This document shows positions 19,342 to 25,753 of a stretch of DNA of 29,823 bases, piece by piece. Both the position numbers and the translations under genes were made by a program. The notes under the pieces were generated by a model that was not told the origin of the DNA, made no database searches, and saw only the letters and a list, made by a program, of their open reading frames with translations. How positions within the stretch are numbered: position 1 is the first letter of the stretch; the number at the start of each line of letters is the position of its first letter. The stretch covers positions 1 through 29,823 of the IMG/VR virus record IMGVR_UViG_3300022743_000014; one strand, 5' to 3'. This DNA is from a virus.

Positions 19342-19565
19342 CATTAGCGTGTTCCTGGGAAGAGTTTAAGCAGCGTACTCGTGAGTTTCACCTTGCGGCA
19401 CCTACTTTGAATTTTGATGAACTTGACAATGCCTTCAAAGCATTGGCATTGAGTTATCTGGGTATGCGTGAAGACATGTGGCGCCATAGTGCCGCAGTTG
19501 TGTTGAAGATGGCAACAAAAACCTATATTGAACGAGAAGTGGAGTTGAACTATGAGCAAAGGTAG
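19338..19565 (+). CDS. Small unknown protein, 75 residues
   Basis: TLACSWEEFKQRTREFHLAA, LNFDELDNAFKALALSYLGM and KTYIEREVELNYEQR: an all-helical protein with no recognisable motif. Starts in an ATGA overlap. Its last 14 nt overlap the next gene in another frame, with GGAGTTGAA as that gene's ribosome site. Confidence 0.7.
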   Translation: MTLACSWEEFKQRTREFHLAAPTLNFDELDNAFKALALSYLGMREDMWRHSAAVVLKMATKTYIEREVELNYEQR

Positions 19566-19797
19566 CGAACTGTTTGATAAAGTGACCAGCTTGGATCATC
19601 CCATGGCACGTAAATTGAAAGAACTACATGCAGAGGCTTTTGCGTTGCCAACCACCGATGATGCCGAAAAGTTTTTAACAGAGTGGAAAAAGAACAACCC
19701 CGAACAAGCAACGGCCATGCGTGAGTTTATCATGGAAATTGAAATTGAATACCGAGAAGACGGCGGCTACAGTCGCATTGGGAGGAACAATGTATGA
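19552..19797 (+). CDS. Small unknown protein, 81 residues
   Basis: GSELFDKVTSLDHPMARKLK, then DAEKFLTEWKKNNPEQATAM and IEIEYREDGGYSRIGRNNV. Charged, helical, Cys-free. I recognise no family. Overlaps both neighbours. GGAGG near its end serves the MNER gene that follows. Confidence 0.7.
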   Translation: MSKGSELFDKVTSLDHPMARKLKELHAEAFALPTTDDAEKFLTEWKKNNPEQATAMREFIMEIEIEYREDGGYSRIGRNNV

Positions 19798-20045
19798 ACG
19801 AACGAATGCTTGAACTTTACAGACAGGCTTTTGTGCCTCACACAACAATTTGTCCGGATAACAACATGCCCTATGAGACAGTTCTTTTCAGCACCGAAAA
19901 GTTCGCCGAGTTGATCGTCAAGGAATGTATCGGATGTTGTGAACAAGTTATTAGTGATACTGTTCCTAAATCAATTGATACTTTTGAACAAGGTGGTATC
20001 CATTGTATGGACGAGATTAAACAACATTTCGGAGTTGAAGAATGA
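19794..20045 (+). CDS. MNER/HFGVE family member A
   Basis: 83 residues. Head MNERMLELYRQAF, core FSTEKFAELIVKECIGCCEQ (Cys-rich after the core) and tail IKQHFGVEE. The same head-core-tail plan appears at 20230, 23626 and 24408. The variable middle differs in length between members. Function unknown; helical. The tail DNA (GGAGTTGA) is the ribosome site for the next gene, which starts inside its stop (ATGA). Confidence 0.8.
   Translation: MNERMLELYRQAFVPHTTICPDNNMPYETVLFSTEKFAELIVKECIGCCEQVISDTVPKSIDTFEQGGIHCMDEIKQHFGVEE
20016..20043 (+). repeat. 28-nt direct repeat, copy 1
   Basis: Identical to 24660-24687. It encodes the IKQHFGVEE tail and contains GGAGTTGA, the ribosome site of the next gene. 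Shorter variants occur at 18819-18840, 23851-23875 and 19318-19337. Confidence 0.85.
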
Positions 20046-20233
20046 AAGCACACAAACACGCAGAAATTTTAATCAAGTGGATTAACGGCGCTGACATTCA
20101 GGTTCAGAGTCCCACGACTGATGAATGGATGGATGTGCCCAATGTGAATGAGTTGGGTGAAGGTAATAATTACCTCAAACCCAATCCACTGCATCCTGAC
20201 TACGATTACAATCAAAATTGGAGAGTGAAATGA
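20042..20233 (+). CDS. Small unknown protein, 63 residues
   Basis: KHAEILIKWINGADIQVQSP then DEWMDVPNVNELGEGNNYLK. It resembles small phage/prophage proteins of the pattern KWxNGxxIQ...W.D that likely form a compact beta fold. Function unknown. Starts in the upstream stop and overlaps the next start (ATGA). Confidence 0.7.
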   Translation: MKAHKHAEILIKWINGADIQVQSPTTDEWMDVPNVNELGEGNNYLKPNPLHPDYDYNQNWRVK

Positions 20234-20505
20234 ACAAACGAATTAAAGAACTTGCTCTACAGGCTGGGTTTGAAACCAATGGTGCTATCTACACAGTTGG
20301 TAATTACCAAAACGGTCACGAATACTTTTGGGCTGAAGATTTTATTGAAAACGAGTTGGAAAAGTTCGCCAAGTTGATTCTTGCCAATGCTGATGAACTC
20401 AAGCGTGGTATGAACACTGATCCAATCAACAAGCCATTTGAATTGAATCCAAAGTTTGTTGCTAAATGTGACGAAATCGGTCGTAGCCGTCGTCAATTTC
20501 AATAA
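20230..20505 (+). CDS. MNER family member B, tail lost
   Basis: 91 residues. Head MNKRIKELALQAGFETNG, core ELEKFAKLILANADELKRGM. It ends SRRQFQ without the HFGVE tail, yet the noncoding DNA right after the stop reads AAGGAGTTGAAGAATG, the tail's ribosome-site sequence. So the tail seems to have dropped out of frame while its regulatory part stayed. Function unknown. Confidence 0.75.
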   Translation: MNKRIKELALQAGFETNGAIYTVGNYQNGHEYFWAEDFIENELEKFAKLILANADELKRGMNTDPINKPFELNPKFVAKCDEIGRSRRQFQ

Positions 20506-20516
20506 GGAGTTGAAGA

Positions 20517-20660
20517 ATGATCGACAATAATGATATCCTTGCAAAGATTCGTGCCCGTAGCGTGAATGATTTACCCCGGCGTGAACCAGAACCCAGCTGG
20601 GCTTACTTTTTGCTGGGCGTGTTTGTTGCCTGTGCATTTTTAGCAAAACTTTTCGGATAA
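20517..20660 (+). CDS. Mini membrane protein, 47 residues
   Basis: MIDNNDILAKIRARSVNDLP, RREPEPSW, then one transmembrane helix AYFLLGVFVACAFLAKLFG. GGAG lies 8 nt upstream. A cytoplasmic N-terminus and C-terminal membrane anchor are inferred. Function unknown. Confidence 0.65.
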   Translation: MIDNNDILAKIRARSVNDLPRREPEPSWAYFLLGVFVACAFLAKLFG

Positions 20661-20684
20661 CAAATTAGTAGTACTTTTTACTAT

Positions 20685-20713
20685 TTGACAGTTAAAGATT
20701 TTGGTTGTATAAT
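20685..20713 (+). promoter_or_regulatory. Early-series promoter
   Basis: TTGACA (20685-20690), spacer GTTAAAGATTTTGGTTG, TATAAT (20708-20713), then AGACACATAG. Confidence 0.9.
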
Positions 20714-20745
20714 AGACACATAGACAGCAACGAATAGGACTTAAA

Positions 20746-21012
20746 ATGGCACGCAAAATGAATCAACCCAAGACTATTTTGAAGAACATCATGGAAGAAG
20801 CTGCTTGGCCCAGCGAAGCCCGTGCAAAAGCAGCTTGGACTGATGAAAAGATTGCCGCTGATTTGGCAGACTTTGCCGAGCAAATGTGGCACAATGCGTA
20901 TGTTTTAGTGGATGTCAGCCGAGTAACTGGCGACGCCTTCCGCAAAGCAGCAGTAAAGCGTGAAGAATATCTCAAGGAATTGTGGGCCGGATGCCCCGAA
21001 GAAAACATGTAA
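20746..21012 (+). CDS. Small unknown protein, 88 residues
   Basis: AGGA upstream of the ATG. ARKMNQPKTILKNIMEEAAW, KAAWTDEKIAADLADFAEQM and KAAVKREEYLKELWAGCPEE form Ala/Lys/Glu-rich helices. No motif recognised. It has its own early-series promoter and is the only gene before the next promoter. Confidence 0.75.
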   Translation: MARKMNQPKTILKNIMEEAAWPSEARAKAAWTDEKIAADLADFAEQMWHNAYVLVDVSRVTGDAFRKAAVKREEYLKELWAGCPEENM

Positions 21013-21018
21013 AAACGG

Positions 21019-21047
21019 TTGACAACTAATGATTTTGGTTGTATAAT
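21019..21047 (+). promoter_or_regulatory. Early-series promoter, leaderless type
   Basis: TTGACA (21019-21024), spacer ACTAATGATTTTGGTTG, TATAAT (21042-21047), ACTTAC, then ATG at 21054. Confidence 0.9.
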
Positions 21048-21053
21048 ACTTAC

Positions 21054-21380
21054 ATGATGACACAAAAGACAACTCGCAAACGCCGTCAAGACACTAAACA
21101 TGCTGTTTATATGTTAGTGAACACTAACACAAATGAGCACTATGTTGGAATCACAGTCTGTGGCAATGCTGTTAAGCAAGCGTTAAAAGTTCGTTTGCAA
21201 AAGCATGTTCGCCGCGCACTAACCGAGAACAAATCTTGGGCCTTGTGCGAGAGTATCCGCGAACATGGTGTCGAAGCGTTTTCAATGTTGTTGGTTGACG
21301 TTGTTCGCGGTCGTAAAGCAGCACATGCCTACGAGCGTGAGATTATCAACGGCAGCATGCCAGAATTGAACACACATTAA
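21054..21380 (+). CDS. GIY-YIG nuclease-fold protein
   Basis: 108 residues. After a basic N-terminus (KTTRKRRQDTK) comes HAVYMLVNTNTNEHYVGITV, the VYxL...YVGIT form of the GIY-YIG motif. LQKHVRRALTENKSWALCES supplies the catalytic Arg region and AYEREIINGSMPELNTH the glutamate helix. It is the minimal domain only, without the DNA-binding extension usual for homing enzymes, so it may be a defence-related or structure-specific nuclease. ATG doublet at 21054/21057; leaderless promoter. Confidence 0.8.
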   Translation: MMTQKTTRKRRQDTKHAVYMLVNTNTNEHYVGITVCGNAVKQALKVRLQKHVRRALTENKSWALCESIREHGVEAFSMLLVDVVRGRKAAHAYEREIINGSMPELNTH

Positions 21381-21386
21381 GGTCAA

Positions 21387-21563
21387 ATGATGAAAGTTTA
21401 TCAATTGACTGGCACACATAAAAGTGGTGAGGATTGGAATTTCAGTCCCGTATTTGACTCATACGAAAAGGCAGAAGCAAAACGTCAAATTGAAATCAAC
21501 GCATATACTTACAAAGGGGTATGTGATTGGACTTTCGAAATTAACGAAATTGAAGTTGCGTAA
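21387..21563 (+). CDS. Small unknown protein, 58 residues
   Basis: ATG doublet at 21387/21390 after AAGG. MMKVYQLTGTHKSGEDWNFS then FDSYEKAEAKRQIEINAYTY and CDWTFEINEIEVA. The pattern strand, F-D-[ST]-Y-E-K-A-E-A helix, strand resembles the small strand-helix-strand proteins at 16863 and 24247. Function unknown. Confidence 0.7.
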   Translation: MMKVYQLTGTHKSGEDWNFSPVFDSYEKAEAKRQIEINAYTYKGVCDWTFEINEIEVA

Positions 21564-21574
21564 AGGAAATAATT

Positions 21575-21769
21575 ATGAGTTGCGAATGTTACAAAGTTGG
21601 TGGTCGTTTCATTGCAGAAGATCCAGACTGTCCCGCCCACGGACGTGATGCACAGGCAGCTGAACGCAGTCGCGACCGCAGCAAAGACTACCTGCGAGAA
21701 TGTATTGATCAAGCTGCCACCGTTGAAGAACTCAAGGCTTGCTTGTATGACATGTTGGAACTAATCTAA
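21575..21769 (+). CDS. Small Cys/His protein, possible zinc ribbon
   Basis: 64 residues; AAAGGA upstream. SCECYKVGGRFIAEDPDCPA followed by HGRD: C-x-C-x13-C-x2-H could bind zinc. A charged helix follows (QAAERSRDRSKDYLRECIDQ) and a hydrophobic C-terminus. A similar pattern is common in small phage proteins. Function unknown. Confidence 0.7.
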   Translation: MSCECYKVGGRFIAEDPDCPAHGRDAQAAERSRDRSKDYLRECIDQAATVEELKACLYDMLELI

Positions 21770-21775
21770 TAAATA
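21768..21775 (+). promoter_or_regulatory. Late-like box AATAAATA
   Basis: AATAAATA overlaps the upstream stop and lies 5 nt before the ATG at 21781, the same spacing as at 300. It is the only late-like box in the early-type region. Confidence 0.4.
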
Positions 21776-21780
21776 AAGAT

Positions 21781-21981
21781 ATGAAAATCACAGAAGCAAC
21801 CCAACCAACAGATGCAACATTGTTAGAAGCATTGAGCAAAGACAACGACACAGGTGTTCTCGCAGAAGACTTGGCAAAAGTTGTTCGCACTCATGGCTCT
21901 GCACAATGGAGCGAGGCTATGACACTTGAGGAATCTCTTTCTGTGGATCGCATGATCGCAGAAGGTAAATTCCCACAATGA
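21781..21981 (+). CDS. Tagged small protein, antitoxin-like position
   Basis: 66 residues. MKITEATQPTDATLLEALSK opens with a tag-like MKITEA. The rest (GVLAEDLAKVVRTHGSAQWS, then MTLEESLSVDRMIAEGKFPQ) is acidic and helical. It lies just upstream of, and overlaps by 4 nt (ATGA), a RelE-like gene, the usual antitoxin position. I infer a partner of that gene, but an antitoxin DNA-binding domain is not evident. Late-like box 5 nt upstream, no ribosome site. Confidence 0.65.
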   Translation: MKITEATQPTDATLLEALSKDNDTGVLAEDLAKVVRTHGSAQWSEAMTLEESLSVDRMIAEGKFPQ

Positions 21982-22346
21982 GCGTAGTTTTTAAGCACAG
22001 TCCAGAATACGTCAGTACACTGGCTAAACATGCGGTCAACAATCCCATGTTGATCAGTAAGATTGAAGAATTCAAGCGAACAAAGGCACAGAATCCCATG
22101 CAGCCGTTTGGCAAAAACGACACGCGCATGGTTGCAGATGCGCCCTTGGGCAAAGCAGTTCCGGGTATCAGGCACGTACATCTTACACAAGACTTGAGCT
22201 TGTTCTATACACTGGGTGGAGCCAATCCACACGTATTCAACTTGTATGGCATCTACAGTCACAACGAGAGTGGCACTGGCAATAGTCAAAACATCAAAGT
22301 ACAAAAGAACTTGGGCAAGCGTTTGTCAAATCAGACGTTTAACTAA
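21978..22346 (+). CDS. RelE/YafQ-like toxin-fold protein
   Basis: 122 residues. FKHSPEYVSTLAKHAVNNPM, LISKIEEFKRTKAQNPMQPF and GIRHVHLTQDLSLFYTLGGA, then LYGIYSHNESGTGN, follow the RelE/ParE fold plan: two helices, then an antiparallel sheet with G-[IV]-R-H-x-H-L-x-x-D-x-x-[LI]-x-Y. RelE-type toxins cut ribosome-bound mRNA. It is longer than YafQ, ends in a basic tail (IKVQKNLGKRLSNQTFN), and could have another nucleic-acid role. Similar phage proteins exist, to my memory. Confidence 0.65.
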   Translation: MSVVFKHSPEYVSTLAKHAVNNPMLISKIEEFKRTKAQNPMQPFGKNDTRMVADAPLGKAVPGIRHVHLTQDLSLFYTLGGANPHVFNLYGIYSHNESGTGNSQNIKVQKNLGKRLSNQTFN

Positions 22347-22365
22347 TACTAGAGTATTCATTTCA

Positions 22366-22401
22366 GGGGCGTTGTATTTTTACAACTGCCCCTATTATTT
22401 T
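22366..22401 (+). terminator. Rho-independent terminator
   Basis: GGGGC GTTGT, loop ATTTTT, ACAAC T GCCCC, then TATTATTTT. One unpaired T in the stem. Preceded by a small palindrome AATACT-AG-AGTATT (22345-22358). Confidence 0.8.
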
Positions 22402-22420
22402 GCCCAAAAGGATGTATAAT
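22392..22420 (+). promoter_or_regulatory. Weak promoter, TATAAT box
   Basis: TATAAT (22415-22420) followed by ACATG, but the -35 region (CTATTA) is poor and the conserved spacer is absent. It lies in the terminator's downstream flank. Confidence 0.4.
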
Positions 22421-22451
22421 ACATGTATAGCAAAACAAAACAAGGATCAAC

Positions 22452-22655
22452 ATGTCTCATATTTTCACTGAAGGTAACGTGATTCGCGGCAAGCGCACTG
22501 GCACAGTCTACACTGTGGCCAAATCTGATATTGCACTTGGTTTTGCTTTTGTGGAAGATGCTGATGGCAATGCTCGTGCAGTAGATTGGATGTGGGGTTC
22601 GGGTGTTGAAAATACTGAAATGCTCAACTCGTTTGAATTAGTGAAGGAAGCATAA
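22452..22655 (+). CDS. Small beta-type unknown protein, 67 residues
   Basis: AAGGA upstream. SHIFTEGNVIRGKRTGTVYT, VAKSDIALGFAFVEDADGNA and a C-terminal FELVKEA. Strand-rich, like an SH3- or KOW-type small barrel, but I claim no family. Its stop overlaps the next start (TAATG). Confidence 0.7.
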   Translation: MSHIFTEGNVIRGKRTGTVYTVAKSDIALGFAFVEDADGNARAVDWMWGSGVENTEMLNSFELVKEA

Positions 22656-22732
22656 TGCTTGAAAAAGTGAGTATATTCTTGCTTGGTGTGTTTATTGGCA
22701 TGAACATCATTGTTTGGGGGTTTATGGTATGA
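22655..22732 (+). CDS. Mini membrane protein, 25 residues
   Basis: MLEKVSIFLLGVFIGMNIIV then WGFMV: essentially a single transmembrane helix. Starts in the upstream stop and overlaps the next start (ATGA). AAGGAAG is 8 nt before the start. Function unknown. Confidence 0.55.
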   Translation: MLEKVSIFLLGVFIGMNIIVWGFMV

Positions 22733-22920
22733 TCAAAGAACGAAATGAAATGCGCCGCAAACAAATTGCACTGATTCGTCAAAGTCAATTTCATGTAGGC
22801 CAAGCGCTTGACAAGTTCAAGCAAGCCACATCAAAGAGTCCCAGCATTGCTGAGAAATTAGTAAACCTATTGGTTGAAATGGACGTTGAAATGGACATGA
22901 TTCACGAACAAATGGAATAA
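22729..22920 (+). CDS. Small helical protein, 63 residues
   Basis: ATG 22729 overlaps the mini-gene's stop; a TTG at 22714 is rejected. IKERNEMRRKQIALIRQSQF then HVGQALDKFKQATSKSPSIA and VEMDVEMDMIHEQME. A basic N-terminal and acidic C-terminal helix, probably a coiled-coil hairpin. Function unknown. Confidence 0.65.
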   Translation: MIKERNEMRRKQIALIRQSQFHVGQALDKFKQATSKSPSIAEKLVNLLVEMDVEMDMIHEQME

Positions 22921-22925
22921 TCAAC

Positions 22926-23444
22926 ATGATTGACTTTAATAACATCACAGCGAAATCACACGACTATCTGAACAAGCAGATTGACGAACTCAAGCAAAGT
23001 TGTGAGCGTGATCCTGGCGTAGCAGAAATGGTGCGTTACATCGTTGCTTACAGTGATCAAATGGCTTATTCTCGTCCCGGTGATGAAGATGCACAAATCG
23101 GTCGTGGAATCATTCAACACATTTGGGAAATCTGTGGCATTGACTTGAGCAACATGGCTAATAGTAGCCACTTTAGTCCCAATTGGGCTTCTAACCTCAA
23201 CTTCTTTATTGGCAACTTCATCTATGATGACAGTGGCTTTGATTTTGAAGTCAGTGATTTTAATGGCACAGTTAATTTTAAGGCTGCTGGTGATGCTGGA
23301 CGTTGGCTCCAACGTCCCGAGATTATCATCGAAGCTGCTAAAGCAAATCGTGCTTACTACAAAAAGATGGATCAAAGTGATGTGTTCACACGTATCCGTG
23401 GCGAGAAGGCAGACATTAGCAAAGTTTTGGAGTTGGTAAAATGA
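22926..23444 (+). CDS. Unknown protein, 172 residues
   Basis: IDFNNITAKSHDYLNKQIDE, a helical section around 35-75 (AEMVRYIVAYSDQMAYSRPG) and a beta-rich middle (FDFEVSDFNGTVNFKAAGDA), ending GEKADISKVLELVK. One of the larger proteins in this region. No catalytic motif or signal peptide is visible and I do not recognise it. Its stop overlaps the next start. Confidence 0.75.
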   Translation: MIDFNNITAKSHDYLNKQIDELKQSCERDPGVAEMVRYIVAYSDQMAYSRPGDEDAQIGRGIIQHIWEICGIDLSNMANSSHFSPNWASNLNFFIGNFIYDDSGFDFEVSDFNGTVNFKAAGDAGRWLQRPEIIIEAAKANRAYYKKMDQSDVFTRIRGEKADISKVLELVK

Positions 23445-23629
23445 AGCAGTATACATTACACTTGTATTTCACAAACTTGGATGAAAACCTCAATACCAAA
23501 CATCAAGCGGCAGCAGTCTTTGATATTTGGGCAGACACTCTGGATCATGCAGAGCTATTGGCACAACGCATGGAAAAAGTTCATGGTGCCGACAACTACA
23601 AACTCGTTGACATGACGGCTGGCGTATGA
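23441..23629 (+). CDS. Small unknown protein, 62 residues
   Basis: MKQYTLHLYFTNLDENLNTK, then AAVFDIWADTLDHAELLAQR and NYKLVDMTAGV. A strand-helix-strand protein, similar in plan to other small genes here. Starts in an ATGA overlap and overlaps the MNER gene that follows. Confidence 0.7.
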   Translation: MKQYTLHLYFTNLDENLNTKHQAAAVFDIWADTLDHAELLAQRMEKVHGADNYKLVDMTAGV

Positions 23630-23877
23630 ACGAACGAATTAAAGAGCTTGCTGACAGGCTTTGGAGAGTTCACCCATCCGACATTGATGCTATGGGTTTG
23701 AAAACTCGCACCGAGTTTTACGAACACGAACTTAAAAAGTTCGCCGAGTTGATTGTTCAGGAATGTGCTTTAGTAGCATATAAAACAGCATGGGATGATT
23801 TAACTCTTGATTATGGAATTGGTACTATTCCGTTACATATTCACAATACAATCAAAGAACATTTCGGAGTTGAATGA
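23626..23877 (+). CDS. MNER/HFGVE family member C
   Basis: 83 residues. Head MNERIKELADRLWRVHPSDI, core ELKKFAELIVQECALVAYKT, variable middle (DDLTLDYGIGTIPLHIHNTI) and tail IKEHFGVE. The first 18 nt are identical to those of 24408. Function unknown. Its tail carries GGAGTTGA before the mini-gene at 23880. Confidence 0.8.
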   Translation: MNERIKELADRLWRVHPSDIDAMGLKTRTEFYEHELKKFAELIVQECALVAYKTAWDDLTLDYGIGTIPLHIHNTIKEHFGVE

Positions 23878-23879
23878 TT

Positions 23880-23969
23880 ATGGAATTTCTTTTTATACTT
23901 GTTACTGCTTTTGGTTTGTGCGGAGCATTGTTTTCCTTAGGGTATCTGTTAGCAAAAGGAATTGAATGA
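23880..23969 (+). CDS. Mini membrane protein, 29 residues
   Basis: MEFLFILVTAFGLCGALFSL then GYLLAKGIE: one transmembrane helix. It uses GGAG in the upstream tail and overlaps the next start (ATGA). GGAATTGA at its end is the next gene's ribosome site, another tail-like motif. Confidence 0.6.
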   Translation: MEFLFILVTAFGLCGALFSLGYLLAKGIE

Positions 23970-24160
23970 TGACCCCCGAGCGAGTTACTAACAAGACATT
24001 AAACGGGCAGGGATGGTTTTGGGCGGCAAAATTTGATAATCAAGCGGAAGCCGAATCAGTGATTTCAACCTTACCATTGGGCACGAAACAATATTACTTG
24101 TCCAAAACCTCCTCTAAACCATATTGGGTTTTAGTTAAAAACACAGTATTTCAGAGTTGA
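23966..24160 (+). CDS. Small unknown protein, 63-64 residues
   Basis: ATG doublet at 23966/23969. MTPERVTNKTLNGQGWFWAA, KFDNQAEAESVISTLPLGTK and SSKPYWVLVKNTVFQS: strand, helix with Q-A-E-A-E, strand. No known family. Monocistronic end of the chain beginning at 22452. Confidence 0.65.
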   Translation: MMTPERVTNKTLNGQGWFWAAKFDNQAEAESVISTLPLGTKQYYLSKTSSKPYWVLVKNTVFQS

Positions 24161-24185
24161 AGAAAACTAATACTTTTTGCTACGG

Positions 24186-24214
24186 TTGCACCAAAATGAT
24201 TTTGGTTGTATAAT
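24186..24214 (+). promoter_or_regulatory. Early-series promoter
   Basis: Weak -35 TTGCAC (24186-24191), spacer CAAAATGATTTTGGTTG, TATAAT (24209-24214), then ATACACATAC. Confidence 0.85.
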
Positions 24215-24246
24215 ATACACATACAGCAATAAAGCAGGAGTAGAAA

Positions 24247-24408
24247 ATGACAAAATATGTTGTTTATCAAGTAGAGTTTGGTGGCGATGTAGATGGTACC
24301 GGTCCAGAGCGTTGGCGCGGCATGGAAGTAGGTCGCTTTGACACTGAAGCCGAAGCAGAAGCCTTCATGGATCAATATAACGACTACTGCGAAATGGATG
24401 TAGAATGA
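24247..24408 (+). CDS. Small acidic protein, 53 residues
   Basis: AGGAG upstream of the ATG. MTKYVVYQVEFGGDVDGTGP then WRGMEVGRFDTEAEAEAFMD and YNDYCEMDVE. Strand, then F-D-T-E-A-E-A-E-A-F helix, like 16863 and 21387. Function unknown. Stop overlaps the next start. Confidence 0.7.
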   Translation: MTKYVVYQVEFGGDVDGTGPERWRGMEVGRFDTEAEAEAFMDQYNDYCEMDVE

Positions 24409-24689
24409 TGAACGAACGAATTAAACAACTTATCTACAAAGCCGATGAAGTGGAAATTCTCCCGGATGAGGATTTTTGCGATACAGACTTTTTAGCAGAT
24501 ATGGATCCTCGCCGAGTTAAAATCTTCGCCGAGTTGATTGTTCGAGAATGTCTCAAAGAATTGCGATATACAGTTGTTGATACACAGGAATGTCGTCAGG
24601 ACAAAAGCACTGATTATCAAGTAGGTTGGGAAGACGGTATGTTTGATGCTGGTGAAACGATTAAACAACATTTCGGAGTTGAAGAATAA
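24408..24689 (+). CDS. MNER/HFGVE family member D
   Basis: 93 residues from ATG 24408 (24405 is also possible; relatives start MNER). Head MNERIKQLIYKADEVEILPD, an acidic insert, core RVKIFAELIVRECLKELRYT, variable middle, tail IKQHFGVEE. Closest in head to 23626 and in tail to 19794. Function unknown. Stop overlaps the next start (TAATG). Confidence 0.8.
   Translation: MNERIKQLIYKADEVEILPDEDFCDTDFLADMDPRRVKIFAELIVRECLKELRYTVVDTQECRQDKSTDYQVGWEDGMFDAGETIKQHFGVEE
24660..24687 (+). repeat. 28-nt direct repeat, copy 2
   Basis: Identical to 20016-20043, encoding IKQHFGVEE and the GGAGTTGA ribosome site. The flanking genes differ. Confidence 0.85.
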
Positions 24690-24976
24690 TGGCATTAGAT
24701 AAAAATATCGCACCGGGCACACAGATTCGGGTCAAGAGTCTCAAAAGTAAGACTGCGGGCATCGTTGTAGATGGGTCAATTATGAATGAGATTACACTTT
24801 GGGATAGTAATGCTTTGGGTCAGGCCAAATTGGCAACGGCACAAGTCGGTGACACGTTGACTGTAATTAAAAAACCCCGTAAAGTGTATGGGATCAATGT
24901 GTGTCAGGTCGAAACCGTAAATGGTATTCAAGGTGAAGTGTATTGGACCGAACTCCGTTCCAACTGTGAGGTATAA
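24689..24976 (+). CDS. Beta-rich small protein, 95 residues
   Basis: Starts in TAATG using the tail ribosome site. LDKNIAPGTQIRVKSLKSKT, AGIVVDGSIMNEITLW and VGDTLTVIKKPRKVY read as consecutive strands, like a small SH3-type barrel. The close pairing of Gly and Val suggests binding rather than catalysis. Function unknown. Confidence 0.7.
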   Translation: MALDKNIAPGTQIRVKSLKSKTAGIVVDGSIMNEITLWDSNALGQAKLATAQVGDTLTVIKKPRKVYGINVCQVETVNGIQGEVYWTELRSNCEV

Positions 24977-24977
24977 A

Positions 24978-25208
24978 ATGAACATCCAAACTGTAGCAAC
25001 GAATCTGCGTAACACAATCGCCGGCAAGGAAAAATATCTTGCTGAATGTAAGGATGCTCTTGACAAAGGTATTACCAGTACCGGTGTTCATATTGCGGTA
25101 GACACGACCCGAGAGTTCCTTGAAATCAACATTGACGAACTCAAGCGTATCCTTAAGGATGTAGAACAGTGCATTGACAACCAAGACCCAGGTCAACGAG
25201 GATTCTAA
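24978..25208 (+). CDS. Small helical protein, 76 residues
   Basis: ATG 24978 with GAGG 6 nt upstream; an earlier in-frame start at 24921 lies inside the previous gene. IQTVATNLRNTIAGKEKYLA, VHIAVDTTREFLEINIDELK and RILKDVEQCIDNQ. This matches a common small phage protein pattern (T-I-A-G-K-E-x-Y, then EFLEINxxEL-x-x-IL) that I recall without a name or function. Confidence 0.75.
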   Translation: MNIQTVATNLRNTIAGKEKYLAECKDALDKGITSTGVHIAVDTTREFLEINIDELKRILKDVEQCIDNQDPGQRGF

Positions 25209-25210
25209 CA

Positions 25211-25468
25211 ATGAAACACTACATCGTCCCACGTACGCCGCACACAGCATTTGAGCAAATGATTAAGATTCATGACTGGTGCCGAGAAGCGTTTGGCAGA
25301 GAGGATTATGTTCGTTGGAATATAAACTTTGCTCGTGGCACTGAGGATTATGTGGAGTTTGATTTTCGGGATGATGCAGATGCAAGTGCGTTTGTATTTC
25401 AGTGGGGCGACTATTGCCTGACAAATGAAAAACAACGCAAACTTGGTTTACGTAATTGGGATGAGTGA
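25211..25468 (+). CDS. Small paralog of DEDA/F-L-W family
   Basis: 85 residues. HDWCREAFGREDYVRWNINF and FDFRDDADASAFVFQWGDYC match the helix (x-W-x-x-E-x-x-G) and closing D-D-A-D-A-x-x-F-x-F-x-W of the proteins at 8146 and 8431, with an added C-terminal stretch (CLTNEKQRKLGLRNWDE). Function unknown. Stop overlaps the next start (TGATG). Confidence 0.7.
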   Translation: MKHYIVPRTPHTAFEQMIKIHDWCREAFGREDYVRWNINFARGTEDYVEFDFRDDADASAFVFQWGDYCLTNEKQRKLGLRNWDE

Positions 25469-25752
25469 TGAAAGCAATAGTTACACATGTTGACTATGAC
25501 AAAGCAAACCACATTACCTTCATTGAAGACTTGTCCAATATTACTGGTAGTGTTACAATTACAAACGATGCCGAAAATGTCGTAGATTGGTGTCGTTCAA
25601 TCTACGGAAATCGTGTTAGAATTGTCTACAAAGACACAGACATGGAATGGTGGGAAATTGTGTGGTCATTGGAACTTGACCGTGGCACAGTAGTCACGTT
25701 CAAACCTTGGCATGGATTAGAATGGGACATTTTGTCTCGTGTGGAGAAATAA
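25468..25752 (+). CDS. Small unknown protein, 94 residues
   Basis: ATG 25468; a GTG at 25465 is possible. MKAIVTHVDYDKANHITFIE then NVVDWCRSIYGNRVRIVYKD and VWSLELDRGTVVTFKPWHGL. The V-V-D-W-C helix and following strands recall the DEDA family, but the closing motif is different, so membership is uncertain. Function unknown. Confidence 0.65.
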   Translation: MKAIVTHVDYDKANHITFIEDLSNITGSVTITNDAENVVDWCRSIYGNRVRIVYKDTDMEWWEIVWSLELDRGTVVTFKPWHGLEWDILSRVEK

Positions 25753-25753
25753 A

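Noticed and set aside
21891-22304. Minus-strand frame of 137 codons
   Set aside because: Shadow of the RelE-like gene, which has clear family features.
22423-22479. Mini-frame directly after TATAAT 22415 (ATG at 22423)
   Set aside because: It overlaps the better-supported gene at 22452 in another frame and lacks protein features.
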